11,750 bases of DNA, from assembly GCA_024277285.1 (NCBI GenBank), contig JAJRVM010000283.1, positions 1-11,750 of the forward strand, given 5' to 3'. Below are positions 1-6,671 of the stretch, piece after piece. Numbering within the stretch: position 1 is the stretch's first letter; every line of letters starts with the position of its first letter. The translations under genes and the position numbers were made by a program. Below the pieces are notes generated by a model that saw nothing but the letters and a program-made list of their open reading frames with translations, was not told where the DNA came from and did not search any database. Origin of the DNA: Planctomycetota bacterium. GTDB lineage: Bacteria; Planctomycetota; Planctomycetia; Pirellulales; Pirellulaceae.

Positions 1-54
1 AACGGGTCCACTGGGCAACGGGTCCACTGGGCAACGGGTCCACTGGGCAACGGG
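1..54. repeat. 16-bp tandem repeat array at left edge
   Basis: Three perfect copies of the unit aacgggtccactgggc lie head to tail at 1-16, 17-32 and 33-48, followed by a 6-base partial copy at 49-54. The array begins at base 1, so it probably continues outside the window. It sits about 75 bp upstream of the preferred start of the RNase HII-like gene, in apparently noncoding DNA. There are no spacers between copies, so it is not CRISPR-like. Its role is unknown; replication slippage is the simplest origin. Confidence 0.95.
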
Positions 55-130
55 CGCGGGCGACCGCCGTCGGGGGCACTCCATGTCCCACGGCCCGCCT
101 TATTCACACGACGTTGTTAGGCTGCAAGAC

Positions 131-1090
131 ATGGCATACCTGGTTGGCACCGACGAAGCTGGTTATGGCCCCAATTTGGGCCCCTTGGTGATCGGTGGCA
201 CGTTATGGCACGTGCCTGACGGAGTGGATGGCGAGGAACTATATCAGCGTCTACCCAACATCCAAGCGCCCTCAAGCGGGCCGCTCACCGACGACACCGT
301 GCTGCTAATCGGCGATTCCAAATCGCTCTACCACAGTGGCGGCAGCCTCGCCAAACTGGAACGGGGCATCTTCGCCGCAAAAAGGTGTCAGGAACCTCTT
401 TCGTGGCGAACCGTGCTTACCGACTGCGATAGTGCCTGCCACGCGACGATTGACTCGGTGCCGTGGTACGCCGCTTTCGATCGTCCTGTCCCGATCGATG
501 CCACGGCCCCGCAGATCGACTCGGCTCGACAGATACTGGACCACGCGTTACACGCGACCGGTATCAAACTGATTACGGTGCAGGCCAAACTGGTCTTCCC
601 GGGAGCATTTAACGAGCGCGTCCAAGCATGTGGAAGCAAGGGACAGGCATTGTCGCTGTGGACATTGGAGCTCATCGACCAGTTGCTGCAACCGATCGAT
701 GCGGGCCCCATTCTCATTCAATGCGACAAACACGGTGGTCGAAACCGCTATGCCGGACTATTGCAGCATGTATTCCCGGATCACCTGATCGAAGTGGGCG
801 ACGAGTCTCGGGGGCAGAGCACGTACCGCTGGGGGCCGCCAAAACGCCGTGTCGAGGCTCGCTTCATCGCCAAAGGCGAGCGATTCCTACCGGCGGCGTT
901 GGCCTCGATGTTTGCCAAGTACTTGCGCGAACTCTCCATGCTGGCGTTCAATACGTTCTGGCTACGACAGGTGCCGGGCATCAAACGGACCGCTGGCTAT
1001 CCGGTCGACGCCAAACGTTTTCGCGGCGAGATCCGCGTCCAGCAAGAACAGCTTGGCATCTCTGACCGCGTCTTGTGGCGCGAGCGCTAA
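131..1090 (+). CDS. RNase HII-like protein (extended, 319 aa)
   Basis: This is a member of the RNase H fold superfamily related to RNase HII, which cleaves the RNA strand of RNA/DNA hybrids or single embedded ribonucleotides. Counting from the ATG at 131, the N-terminus carries GTDEAGYGPNLGPL (Asp8, Glu9), matching the RNase HII motif DExGRGPLAGP. A DSK motif at residues 62-64 matches DSKKL, and Asp199 in IQCDKHGG is a candidate third metal ligand. KGE (Glu250) followed by ASMFAKYLRELSM matches the family's KGD...AASIIAKxxRD, so the fourth carboxylate appears to be Glu instead of Asp. Family members are usually about 200-230 aa; the extra length lies mainly between the DSK motif and Asp199. 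The frame is open upstream to an ATG at 83, but homology starts right after Met at 131; both sites have weak ribosome binding sequences. Superfamily membership is well supported; activity is inferred. Confidence 0.8.
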   Translation: MAYLVGTDEAGYGPNLGPLVIGGTLWHVPDGVDGEELYQRLPNIQAPSSGPLTDDTVLLIGDSKSLYHSGGSLAKLERGIFAAKRCQEPLSWRTVLTDCDSACHATIDSVPWYAAFDRPVPIDATAPQIDSARQILDHALHATGIKLITVQAKLVFPGAFNERVQACGSKGQALSLWTLELIDQLLQPIDAGPILIQCDKHGGRNRYAGLLQHVFPDHLIEVGDESRGQSTYRWGPPKRRVEARFIAKGERFLPAALASMFAKYLRELSMLAFNTFWLRQVPGIKRTAGYPVDAKRFRGEIRVQQEQLGISDRVLWRER

Positions 1091-1182
1091 GGGGCAAGAC
1101 AACTCGGAGCCTGACGCGAATGAGTGTTCCCTCGCGCACCGATTCGGCCTTGGCCACGCGGCATCGCAAGCCCGCGAGTTAG

Positions 1183-1527
1183 TTACCTCTTCAGTTTGCC
1201 GGGTAGGATAGGCGGGATGGGGCAATCGAGCGAATCGGCTACGGCGCGCAGCAGTTCCGCTTCGCCGACAGTGATGGTTCCATCCGCGGCAACGCACAAA
1301 GCGGCCGCGTCGAGGATACGTTTCTTGATCGGCATGGAGCAAGTGGAGAGCGTGGCGAGCACTGTCTTAAGACGCGTCAGCGTGCACTGTTTAATGTCAA
1401 GAAGATGGACTTGGTGACCGTCGAGTTTCAGCGGCAAGACCGACTCGACGAAGTGTTTCCTGGCCAGGACGGTGTCACGATGGCCAACATGCGCAAGTGC
1501 GGAGATCAGCACGGTCACTTCGTCAGC
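1183..1527 (-). pseudogene. C-terminal remnant of M48-type peptidase with TerB-like tail
   Basis: The - strand frame ending in TAA at 1183-1185 encodes about 115 residues resembling the extreme C-terminus of planctomycete and proteobacterial M48 (Ste24-like) membrane metallopeptidases. The recognisable parts are ISALAHVGH, then KKRILDAAALCVAADG, then GEAELLRAVADSLDCPIPP, a TerB-like helical tail. No HExxH zinc site, membrane segments or Ste24 body are found upstream on the - strand. Between 1527 and 1656 the frame stays open, but its sequence is unlike the family. I read this as a decayed, 5'-truncated gene. A short expressed protein starting at 1656 is possible but unlikely. It is convergent with the RNase HII-like gene. 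The identification is from memory of the family's tail motif. Confidence 0.55.
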
Positions 1528-1729
1528 GACGCCCCTTGGCCGTGAACGGTTAGCCAAAACCCTGCGGAACGACTGGCATCCCCGAACGATCGGACTATAA
1601 GAACATGTACCGGACTCGTTTGAACGGGACACAGTGCCTGCTGAGCGATGGACCACAGCTGGAGGTCACGGTCGGTCCTGCTTGCGTGTCGTCGAGCATC
1701 ACGGCACGCGATGACGGCGAGCTGGCCGG

Positions 1730-1758
1730 TTGTCTAATCGGGGCGGCGGTCGTACACT
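1730..1758 (+). promoter_or_regulatory. Candidate sigma70-type promoter for sufU-sufS
   Basis: TTGTCT (1730-1735) and TACACT (1753-1758) are separated by exactly 17 bp; each hexamer matches 4 of 6 consensus bases. Transcription would start near 1765 and leave a leader of about 130 nt before the sufU ATG at 1894. It is the best-spaced pair I see in the gap upstream of sufU, but matches of this quality can occur by chance. Confidence 0.35.
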
Positions 1759-1781
1759 GACAATCGGCTGCAAACGACCGC
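1746..1781. promoter_or_regulatory. Inverted repeat overlapping the sufU promoter
   Basis: Perfect 8-bp arms gcggtcgt (1746-1753) and acgaccgc (1774-1781) flank a 20-nt centre. The arms bracket the proposed -10 box and start site, which is where a repressor operator would lie. As RNA it would form a hairpin at the 5' end of the leader. The regulator is unknown, and the arms are not a motif I recognise for IscR or SufR. Confidence 0.35.
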
Positions 1782-1893
1782 TTGGATAGACGTGGCGCTC
1801 GGGCTTTCCAGGGCGGTCTTGCCCCAGGCGTTTGAGTGTAGTTTACTTTTTCAAGTTTCGATCACGTTTTTCTCATAGAGGTGTCGCACGAGC

Positions 1894-2313
1894 ATGGCAT
1901 CCGACAACGAACAGCAGATCTATCAAGAACACATTCTTGACCACTACGAAGACCCATATCATCGGGGCGTCTGTGAAGACGCCACTCACACCCATGAGGA
2001 TGACAATCCGCTTTGTGGAGATGTCATCACGGTTGAGTTGCAAATTGATGACCACGGCCGAATTCGATCGGCTTGGTTTGACGGCGACGGGTGTTGCATC
2101 AGCCAGTCTTCTGCTTCCATGCTGATGGAACAGATCGAGGGAAAGACGGTCGAGGAAGTGAAGAGCTTCAGCGCCGAAGACATGCTCAAATTATTTGGGG
2201 CACGTTTAACGCCGAATCGACAGAAGTGTTGTCTCCTCGTGTGGCGCGTCGTGCAAACGGCAATGCACGCACCGATCGAGCAGCACGCCGACCCGTCCGA
2301 AACGACGAAATAA
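1894..2313 (+). CDS. sufU: SufU-type Fe-S cluster assembly scaffold / sulfur acceptor
   Basis: This is a 139-aa protein of the NifU-N/IscU/SufU family. SufU proteins bind zinc and accept persulfide sulfur from the cysteine desulfurase SufS for iron-sulfur cluster assembly in the cytoplasm. The opening IYQEHILDHYEDPYHRG is typical. The conserved ligands are present: Cys41 and Asp43 in NPLCGD, Cys67 in GDGCCIS, and Cys112 in RQKCCLLVW. It lacks the LPxxxxHCS motif of IscU and has the SufU-like arrangement before the last cysteine. Extra cysteines follow two of the ligands (Cys68, Cys113). The ATG is preceded by gaggtg at a usable, slightly long distance. The sufS gene follows 28 bp downstream on the same strand, which strongly supports the assignment and suggests cotranscription. 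Confidence 0.93.
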   Translation: MASDNEQQIYQEHILDHYEDPYHRGVCEDATHTHEDDNPLCGDVITVELQIDDHGRIRSAWFDGDGCCISQSSASMLMEQIEGKTVEEVKSFSAEDMLKLFGARLTPNRQKCCLLVWRVVQTAMHAPIEQHADPSETTK

Positions 2314-2328
2314 GACTCTCTTTTGTGC

Positions 2329-2335
2329 AAGAGGA
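2329..2335 (+). promoter_or_regulatory. Ribosome binding site deciding the sufS TTG start
   Basis: aagagga lies 6 nt upstream of a TTG at 2342. The conserved SufS N-terminus (LRADFPILD) begins about 13 codons later, and the next in-frame ATG (residue 24) would cut into it. TTG is therefore the likely initiator. Confidence 0.65.
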
Positions 2336-2341
2336 ACCATC

Positions 2342-3607
2342 TTGGCGACGATCGACCACCTACCTCTCGATCCCGAGACACTGCGCGCGGACTTTCCGAT
2401 CCTCGACACGATGGTGCATGGCGACAAACGGCTTGTCTATTTTGACAACGCTGCCACCACACAACGCCCTCGCCAGGTGATCGATTCGCTCGTCGACGTT
2501 TACGAACACCATTATTCCAACGTCCACCGCGGCATCCACTGGTTGAGCGAGCAGAGCACGGATCTTTACGAGGAGGCGCGCAAAGCGGTTCGGCAGTTCA
2601 TCAACGCGGCTCACCGCCACGAGATCATCTTCACCACGGGTGCGACGGCGGCGATCAATCTGGTGGCCCGCAGCTGGGGTGACACCCAGGTCAAACGTGA
2701 TGACGAGATCCTGGTAACCGAGATGGAGCATCACTCGAACATCGTTCCTTGGCAACAATTGGCCGAACGAACGGGGGCCAAGATCCGGTTCGCCCCCCTG
2801 ACCGAGGACGGCTGTCTGGACATGGAGGCACTCGCCACCGCCATCACGTCCCGCACGCGCATGGTCGCCTTTGCCGCCGTCTCGAACGTACTGGGCACGA
2901 TCAATCCGGTCCAGGAGATCGTGCGGCTGGCGCACGCCGCCGGAGCACTGACGCTGGTCGACGCGGCACAGAGCGTGCCCCACAGCCGATCCGATGTACA
3001 GGCATGGAATGCCGATTTCGTTGCGTTCAGCGGCCACAAGATGTTAGGGCCCTCGGGAGTCGGAATCTTGTACGGACGCGAGCAGCTGCTCGATTCCATG
3101 CCTCCGTTCCTCGGGGGCGGCAGCATGATTCGGCGCGTGACCGTGGACGGTTTTGAACCGGCCGAACTACCTGCCAAATTCGAGGCGGGGACACCGCCGA
3201 TTGTGCCGGCGTTGGGCCTATCGAGTGCCATTGCGTACCTGGAGGCGATAGGACTGGAGAGAATCGCGCGGTACGAAACGCTCATCACCACGCGTGCTCA
3301 TGACGTGCTGCAAGCGGTTGGTGATGTTGATCTGCTAGGTCCCATCCCAGAAAAAAAGGCCGGCATCGTCAGTTTTGTGGTCCAAGGGATCCATGCCCAC
3401 GACGTCGCTCAAATCATGGACCAACATGGGGTTGCGATTCGCGCCGGACACCATTGTGCCATGCCACTCCATAAACGGCTCGGCTTGGCGGCAAGCAACC
3501 GTGCCAGCTTCTACTTCTACAACACACTGGAAGAAGTCGAACGGATGGGCGAGGCGCTGCAGGACGCGCGTAATATCTTTCGGCGTGGACGCAAGAAACG
3601 TTCTTAA
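2342..3607 (+). CDS. sufS: Cysteine desulfurase, SufS type
   Basis: This 421-aa PLP-dependent aminotransferase-fold enzyme converts L-cysteine to L-alanine and leaves persulfide sulfur on an active-site cysteine for Fe-S cluster building. Visible landmarks, in order, are the N-terminal FDNAATTQRP; the TTGATAAINLVARSWG region; EMEHHSNIVPWQ; VDAAQSVPH, which contacts PLP; the Schiff-base lysine Lys233 in SGHKMLGPSG; the FLGGGSMI loop; and the catalytic Cys372 in RAGHHCAMP. The RxGHHCAxP form and full length of about 400-420 residues are characteristic of group II (SufS) desulfurases and distinguish it from IscS/NifS. It starts at TTG with a good ribosome binding site, 28 bp after sufU, whose product is its normal sulfur acceptor. 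No sufBCD genes follow, so the cluster scaffold must be encoded elsewhere. Confidence 0.96.
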   Translation: MATIDHLPLDPETLRADFPILDTMVHGDKRLVYFDNAATTQRPRQVIDSLVDVYEHHYSNVHRGIHWLSEQSTDLYEEARKAVRQFINAAHRHEIIFTTGATAAINLVARSWGDTQVKRDDEILVTEMEHHSNIVPWQQLAERTGAKIRFAPLTEDGCLDMEALATAITSRTRMVAFAAVSNVLGTINPVQEIVRLAHAAGALTLVDAAQSVPHSRSDVQAWNADFVAFSGHKMLGPSGVGILYGREQLLDSMPPFLGGGSMIRRVTVDGFEPAELPAKFEAGTPPIVPALGLSSAIAYLEAIGLERIARYETLITTRAHDVLQAVGDVDLLGPIPEKKAGIVSFVVQGIHAHDVAQIMDQHGVAIRAGHHCAMPLHKRLGLAASNRASFYFYNTLEEVERMGEALQDARNIFRRGRKKRS

Positions 3608-3613
3608 CCTCGG

Positions 3614-3642
3614 CTAGCGCGCACCCAACGCGTAGCGTGCGT
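3614..3642. terminator. Hairpin after sufS (possible terminator)
   Basis: cta-cgcg (3614-3621, with one bulged base) can pair with cgcgtag (3629-3635) around a 7-nt loop. Alternatively gcgcac (3619-3624) can pair with gtgcgt (3637-3642). It lies 6 bp after the sufS stop, in the gap between convergent genes. No T-tract follows, so it would not be a classical intrinsic terminator. Confidence 0.35.
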
Positions 3643-3779
3643 CAAGCTCGCTTCGACCGAATTGACAGCGGCACCGACGCGGCGAACGAACGCAAACGCA
3701 CCAGAATAAGGCGCACACCTTCGGCCCCCCATGCGCGGAGCGCGTAACGATCCATACGGTCCAAACAGATACCATTTCC

Positions 3780-4361
3780 TCAGGTAACGCGCGTCGCATG
3801 GCGCTGCCAGAATTGCTGGACGACAGCGCGATCGGCAAGATGAGGATGGGCGTGCGAACGGCGCTCCAGGATTCGCTGTTGGGCCTGGTCGGGAGTCATC
3901 CCTTTGGCGGCGATCAAGTAGCAGAGTACGACGGTGCCGCTGCGCGCTCGGCCCGCTTTGCAATGTACGTAGACGCCATGCCCTTGGGCGATCTGCCGCT
4001 GCATGAACGCCACACTTTTTTCGACGTTCTCAAGCGACGGCGCCGTAAAATCAACCGTTGGAATACGCAGCTGCTCGATGCCCGCCTGGCGATACGCCGC
4101 GACCGGTCCCGCATACTCCTCACACGTATTGACGACCGCGCCGATACCAGCACGTTTCATCTTCGGCACGTCGAATGAGAACGGAAACGCGCCCATAACG
4201 ACATGGTCGTCGATCTCGTCCCACCAGCGTCGCACGTGAAGCACGCGTCCCAGCAGAACGTTCCAGGCGAGTGTTGGTACAAACAACAGCCGCGCCGCGA
4301 GCCTTCGCCAGAACATGCCTTCTACTTTTTTCGGTGCATCTGTCATCGGAGAATCGATCAT
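3780..4361 (-). CDS. PTPMT1-like dual-specificity phosphatase (probable phosphatidylglycerophosphate phosphatase)
   Basis: This 193-aa cysteine phosphatase most resembles PTPMT1, the mitochondrial enzyme that dephosphorylates phosphatidylglycerophosphate to phosphatidylglycerol on the way to cardiolipin. The similarity runs the whole length. It includes a hydrophobic N-terminal segment (about 18-40, AARLLFVPTLAWNVL), then RWWDEIDDHVVMGAFPF, an EEY motif at 81-83, and the general-acid Asp104 in PTVDFTAPS. The P-loop HCKAGRARS (133-141) has nucleophile Cys134 and Arg140 and shares HCKAGR with PTPMT1. The hydrophobic N-terminus fits membrane association. It lies 106 bp downstream of the acyl-CoA dehydrogenase gene on the same strand and could be cotranscribed. 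Starts at 4346 or 4316 are also possible; none has a strong ribosome binding site. A protein substrate cannot be excluded. Confidence 0.85.
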   Translation of the reverse strand: MIDSPMTDAPKKVEGMFWRRLAARLLFVPTLAWNVLLGRVLHVRRWWDEIDDHVVMGAFPFSFDVPKMKRAGIGAVVNTCEEYAGPVAAYRQAGIEQLRIPTVDFTAPSLENVEKSVAFMQRQIAQGHGVYVHCKAGRARSGTVVLCYLIAAKGMTPDQAQQRILERRSHAHPHLADRAVVQQFWQRHATRVT

Positions 4362-4421
4362 TCGTTTGGCAAGCCGTTGGGCGACAGACCACTAGGTCAG
4401 CCGCCAAAACCCCACTCATAT

Positions 4422-4454
4422 CCGCCGCATGCCGTTGTACGGGAAGAGCGGCGG
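4422..4454 (-). terminator. Hairpin between the acyl-CoA dehydrogenase and phosphatase genes
   Basis: Seven-base arms ccgccgc (4422-4428) and gcggcgg (4448-4454) are perfectly complementary. The 19-nt loop can form an inner ccg/cgg stem. It lies just after the dehydrogenase stop codon on the - strand. A short T4 run follows only about 10 nt further on, so it may be an attenuating or RNA-stabilising hairpin and not a full terminator. Confidence 0.4.
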
Positions 4455-4467
4455 GGCACCACACTCA

Positions 4468-5814
4468 CTACCATTGATAGAACCGCTGACCGGTTTCCGC
4501 CATCTGCATCAACAGCGCCGTCGGCTGCATCCGTTTGCCGAGCGATTCAAACGGCTTGAGCAATTCCAGCGTTGTCACAGCGCCAAGGTGATCGGCCCAG
4601 TAGAGCAACCCGCCACGATCCTCGGGGAACGCGAGCCCGTAAAGCAGTCCGATATCGACGTCACGGACATCCTGTACCACCCCCTCCTCAATCGCTCGCG
4701 TCGCTTCGATCAGCATCGGCAGGAACAGCCGCAACGTAATTTCGCGACGCGTGAACTCGCGTGCTCGGCGCACATAGGGTGTCAATATCGGCTCCAATCC
4801 GGGATCGACCTTGGGAGCAGCGCCGGCAGCTTCATAGCGGTAAAAACCAAGCCCGGTCTTTTGACCAAGCCGATTCCGTTTGACTAATGCTGGCAGGACG
4901 GGAGTCAAGGCAATACGGTCGGGAAACGCCTCCCACAACGTGCGACCGGCCCACATCGCCGTATCGGTTCCGATCATATCAAACAGCTCGATCGGCCCCA
5001 TCGCCATGCCGAAATCGCGCGCGGTCTGGTCCAACAGACGCAGGTCCGCGCCTTGACACACCATCTCCAACGCCTCGTTCAGATAGGGAAGCAGCAAGCG
5101 ATTGACCAGGAAACCGGGGGTATCTCGCACGACGATCGGCAACTTGCCGATCCGAGCCACATAGGCAACTGCCGCCGCCACCGCGCGATCGTCCGTCGCG
5201 CCGCCGCGCACAATCTCGACCAATCGCCGTTGCGAAACGGGATTGCAAAAGTGCAGCCCCAGGAAACGCCCAGGCTCGGACAATGCGGTCGCCAACTCGT
5301 CAATCGGTATCGTCGATGTGTTGGATGCCAACAGTGCATTCGGGCCTAGCTTGCCGGCCAATTGCCCAAGTATCTCCTGCTTGAGCTCCCGGTTCTCGAC
5401 CACCGATTCAATCACAAGGTCGCAGCCGATCAGATCGTCCTGACGGTAGCAACCGACTGCGTATGAGGCGTCACGCACGACGTCAGAATCTACGGCCGCG
5501 GGCGAAAGTGGGCATTCACGTTGCAGGAACTCGCGTTGCAGGAACTCAAGCGCCCGATCGACGGCCGCAGGTGCGGCATCAAAGATACGAACCGGCACCC
5601 GATGCTGGACGTTCACTGCCGCAATCGCGGCCCCCATGATCCCTGCCCCGCAAATCCCAACTCGCTCGACCTGCCCCAATCCCGCTCCGCTGCGCGAGGC
5701 AGCGCCACGGTCACATGCCAACTGCGCCAAACGCTGGGCATTTCGGCGCCCCTCCTGAGCGTCAGCGGAGGTCCATTCAGGTAGTCCATTATGAAGCGAG
5801 TCGGGTGCAGACAT
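4468..5814 (-). CDS. 3-hydroxyacyl-CoA dehydrogenase (FadB/FadJ C-terminal half only)
   Basis: This 448-aa NAD-dependent enzyme oxidises L-3-hydroxyacyl-CoA to 3-ketoacyl-CoA in fatty-acid beta-oxidation or a related pathway. The Rossmann domain begins at GICGAGIMG (53-61). The catalytic residues fit family spacing: Ser167 in SNTSTI, His188 in LHFCNPV, Glu200 and Asn238 in DTPGFLVNR. Two C-terminal dehydrogenase domains follow: one begins at about 232 and includes GPIELFDMIGTD, and a second spans about 360-440. This corresponds to the C-terminal half of bifunctional FadB/FadJ proteins, but the N-terminal enoyl-CoA hydratase domain is missing. The first 50 residues resemble an interdomain linker, and no crotonase coding lies upstream. 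A 15-bp tandem duplication gives FLQREFLQRE at 91-100. The phosphatase gene follows downstream. Confidence 0.92.
   Translation of the reverse strand: MSAPDSLHNGLPEWTSADAQEGRRNAQRLAQLACDRGAASRSGAGLGQVERVGICGAGIMGAAIAAVNVQHRVPVRIFDAAPAAVDRALEFLQREFLQRECPLSPAAVDSDVVRDASYAVGCYRQDDLIGCDLVIESVVENRELKQEILGQLAGKLGPNALLASNTSTIPIDELATALSEPGRFLGLHFCNPVSQRRLVEIVRGGATDDRAVAAAVAYVARIGKLPIVVRDTPGFLVNRLLLPYLNEALEMVCQGADLRLLDQTARDFGMAMGPIELFDMIGTDTAMWAGRTLWEAFPDRIALTPVLPALVKRNRLGQKTGLGFYRYEAAGAAPKVDPGLEPILTPYVRRAREFTRREITLRLFLPMLIEATRAIEEGVVQDVRDVDIGLLYGLAFPEDRGGLLYWADHLGAVTTLELLKPFESLGKRMQPTALLMQMAETGQRFYQW
5519..5548. repeat. In-frame 15-bp tandem duplication in the dehydrogenase gene
   Basis: Two adjacent copies of a 15-bp unit, cgttgcaggaactcg, lie at 5519-5533 and 5534-5548; the second differs in its last base. 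The duplication keeps the frame and repeats the five residues FLQRE, in a helix following the nucleotide-binding beta-alpha-beta unit. Confidence 0.9.
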
Positions 5815-6037
5815 TCCGGTTTCATTCCCTGTGTGGCGTTCCCTGCGACCAAGCGGGGATTAGCACGAAGCCCGCACGACGCTGCAAACCGACCGGTTCG
5901 CCTGGGAAAACGCATGCTAACGAGCTTTCTCTTTGCCGGAAAGCCCGCCCGGCGGGAACCATGCCCCGTGCCACGCATCGAGCGTGGAATGGCAGCCTCA
6001 AACAGACGACCTGCCCCCCCAGAGGCCGACGGCAGTT

Positions 6038-6066
6038 TACGACCCGCGCACGACGCGTTCGTTTTT
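6038..6066 (+). terminator. Terminator-like hairpin with T-run in the DUF4430 leader
   Basis: An acga arm (6039-6042) pairs with tcgt (6058-6061), and the inner cgcg arms (6045-6048 and 6054-6057) pair around a 5-nt loop with a two-base bulge on one side. The 3' arm runs directly into a stretch of T residues (6061-6066). It lies about 155 nt upstream of the DUF4430 start and could act as an attenuator. The stem is short and imperfect. Confidence 0.3.
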
Positions 6067-6112
6067 CTGGTATTCTTGCGTCAGCCAAGTCTGGCGCGTG
6101 CCATGCACATGC

Positions 6113-6138
6113 GCCGACTCGAAATGCCGACTCGAAAT
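6113..6138. repeat. 13-bp tandem duplication
   Basis: Two perfect adjacent copies of gccgactcgaaat lie at 6113-6125 and 6126-6138, in the noncoding leader upstream of the DUF4430 gene. Confidence 0.9.
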
Positions 6139-6219
6139 GCTGGGACCGCCCCCGGCAGAATCCTCGGCCCCGTTCGGAACCACGCTCCCTAAACGCTCAC
6201 ACTAGAACGAGGGATTTCC

Positions 6220-6636
6220 ATGCTCCAAACAGAATCTCGACGTAGACTCCTGGCCACCATTGTCGTGCTGATCATCGGCTTGGGCTTTGCACCATCGGCC
6301 CGCACAGCCGACAAAAAACCGACCCCCAAGCGAGTACATATGGTGATCGACTACGGGGACGGCGTTCAAAAACACTTCACCCGTTTGGCGTGGCACGATG
6401 GAATGACGGTCCTGGATGCACTTTCAGCAGCCCAAAAACACCCCCATGGCATCACGATCAAGTATCGCGGCAAGGGAGCCACGGCATTCCTAACCAAGAT
6501 CGACGACCTGGAAAACAACGGGCACACACGCAATTGGATTTACCGCGTAAACAACAAGTTGGCAACTAGGGGTTTCGGAGCCCTCACCCTGAAACCGGGG
6601 GATACCATCTTGTGGAAATTCGGTGAATACCGATAG
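6220..6636 (+). CDS. Exported DUF4430 (transcobalamin C-terminal-like) domain protein
   Basis: This 138-aa protein has a positively charged N-terminus, a hydrophobic segment at about 10-27 and AxA-type sites (SARTA-D), so it is probably secreted or lipid-free periplasmic. Residues 38-136 fit DUF4430, a small domain found in bacteria and at the C-terminus of animal transcobalamin/intrinsic factor. The features are VHMVIDYGDG, then GMTVLDALSAA, then FLTKIDDLENN, WIYRVNNK and LKPGDTILWKF. The ATG is preceded by gaggga at 5 nt, which fixes the start. DUF4430 proteins in other bacteria often occur with vitamin uptake genes, and here a DUF6580 membrane protein follows on the same strand after 189 bp. 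A ligand-binding role in uptake is inference; binding of cobalamin itself is not shown by the sequence. Confidence 0.8.
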   Translation: MLQTESRRRLLATIVVLIIGLGFAPSARTADKKPTPKRVHMVIDYGDGVQKHFTRLAWHDGMTVLDALSAAQKHPHGITIKYRGKGATAFLTKIDDLENNGHTRNWIYRVNNKLATRGFGALTLKPGDTILWKFGEYR

Positions 6637-6671
6637 AATAACGCGCGACTGTTTCGACATGCGTGTCTTGA

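Larger units (their letters stand above)
5815..6219. other. Divergent intergenic region with hairpins and a C7 run
   Basis: This 405-bp gap separates the divergent dehydrogenase and DUF4430 genes and contains no convincing ORF. It contains a hairpin with cccgc/gcggg arms (5944-5956), one with ccacgc/gcgtgg arms and a 5-nt loop (5971-5987), a C7 run (6014-6020), ctgcc (6011-6015) able to pair with ggcag at 5991-5995 or 6031-6035, and a 13-bp tandem duplication (6113-6138). On the + strand, acagacgacctgcc (6002-6015) loosely resembles the end of a cobalamin-riboswitch B12 box. Promoters for both flanking genes must lie here, but I could not pick them with confidence. Confidence 0.6.

Noticed and set aside
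1131..1178. Terminator after the RNase HII-like gene from ctcgcg/cgcgag
   Set aside because: The loop would be 36 nt and no T-tract follows; this is not convincing.
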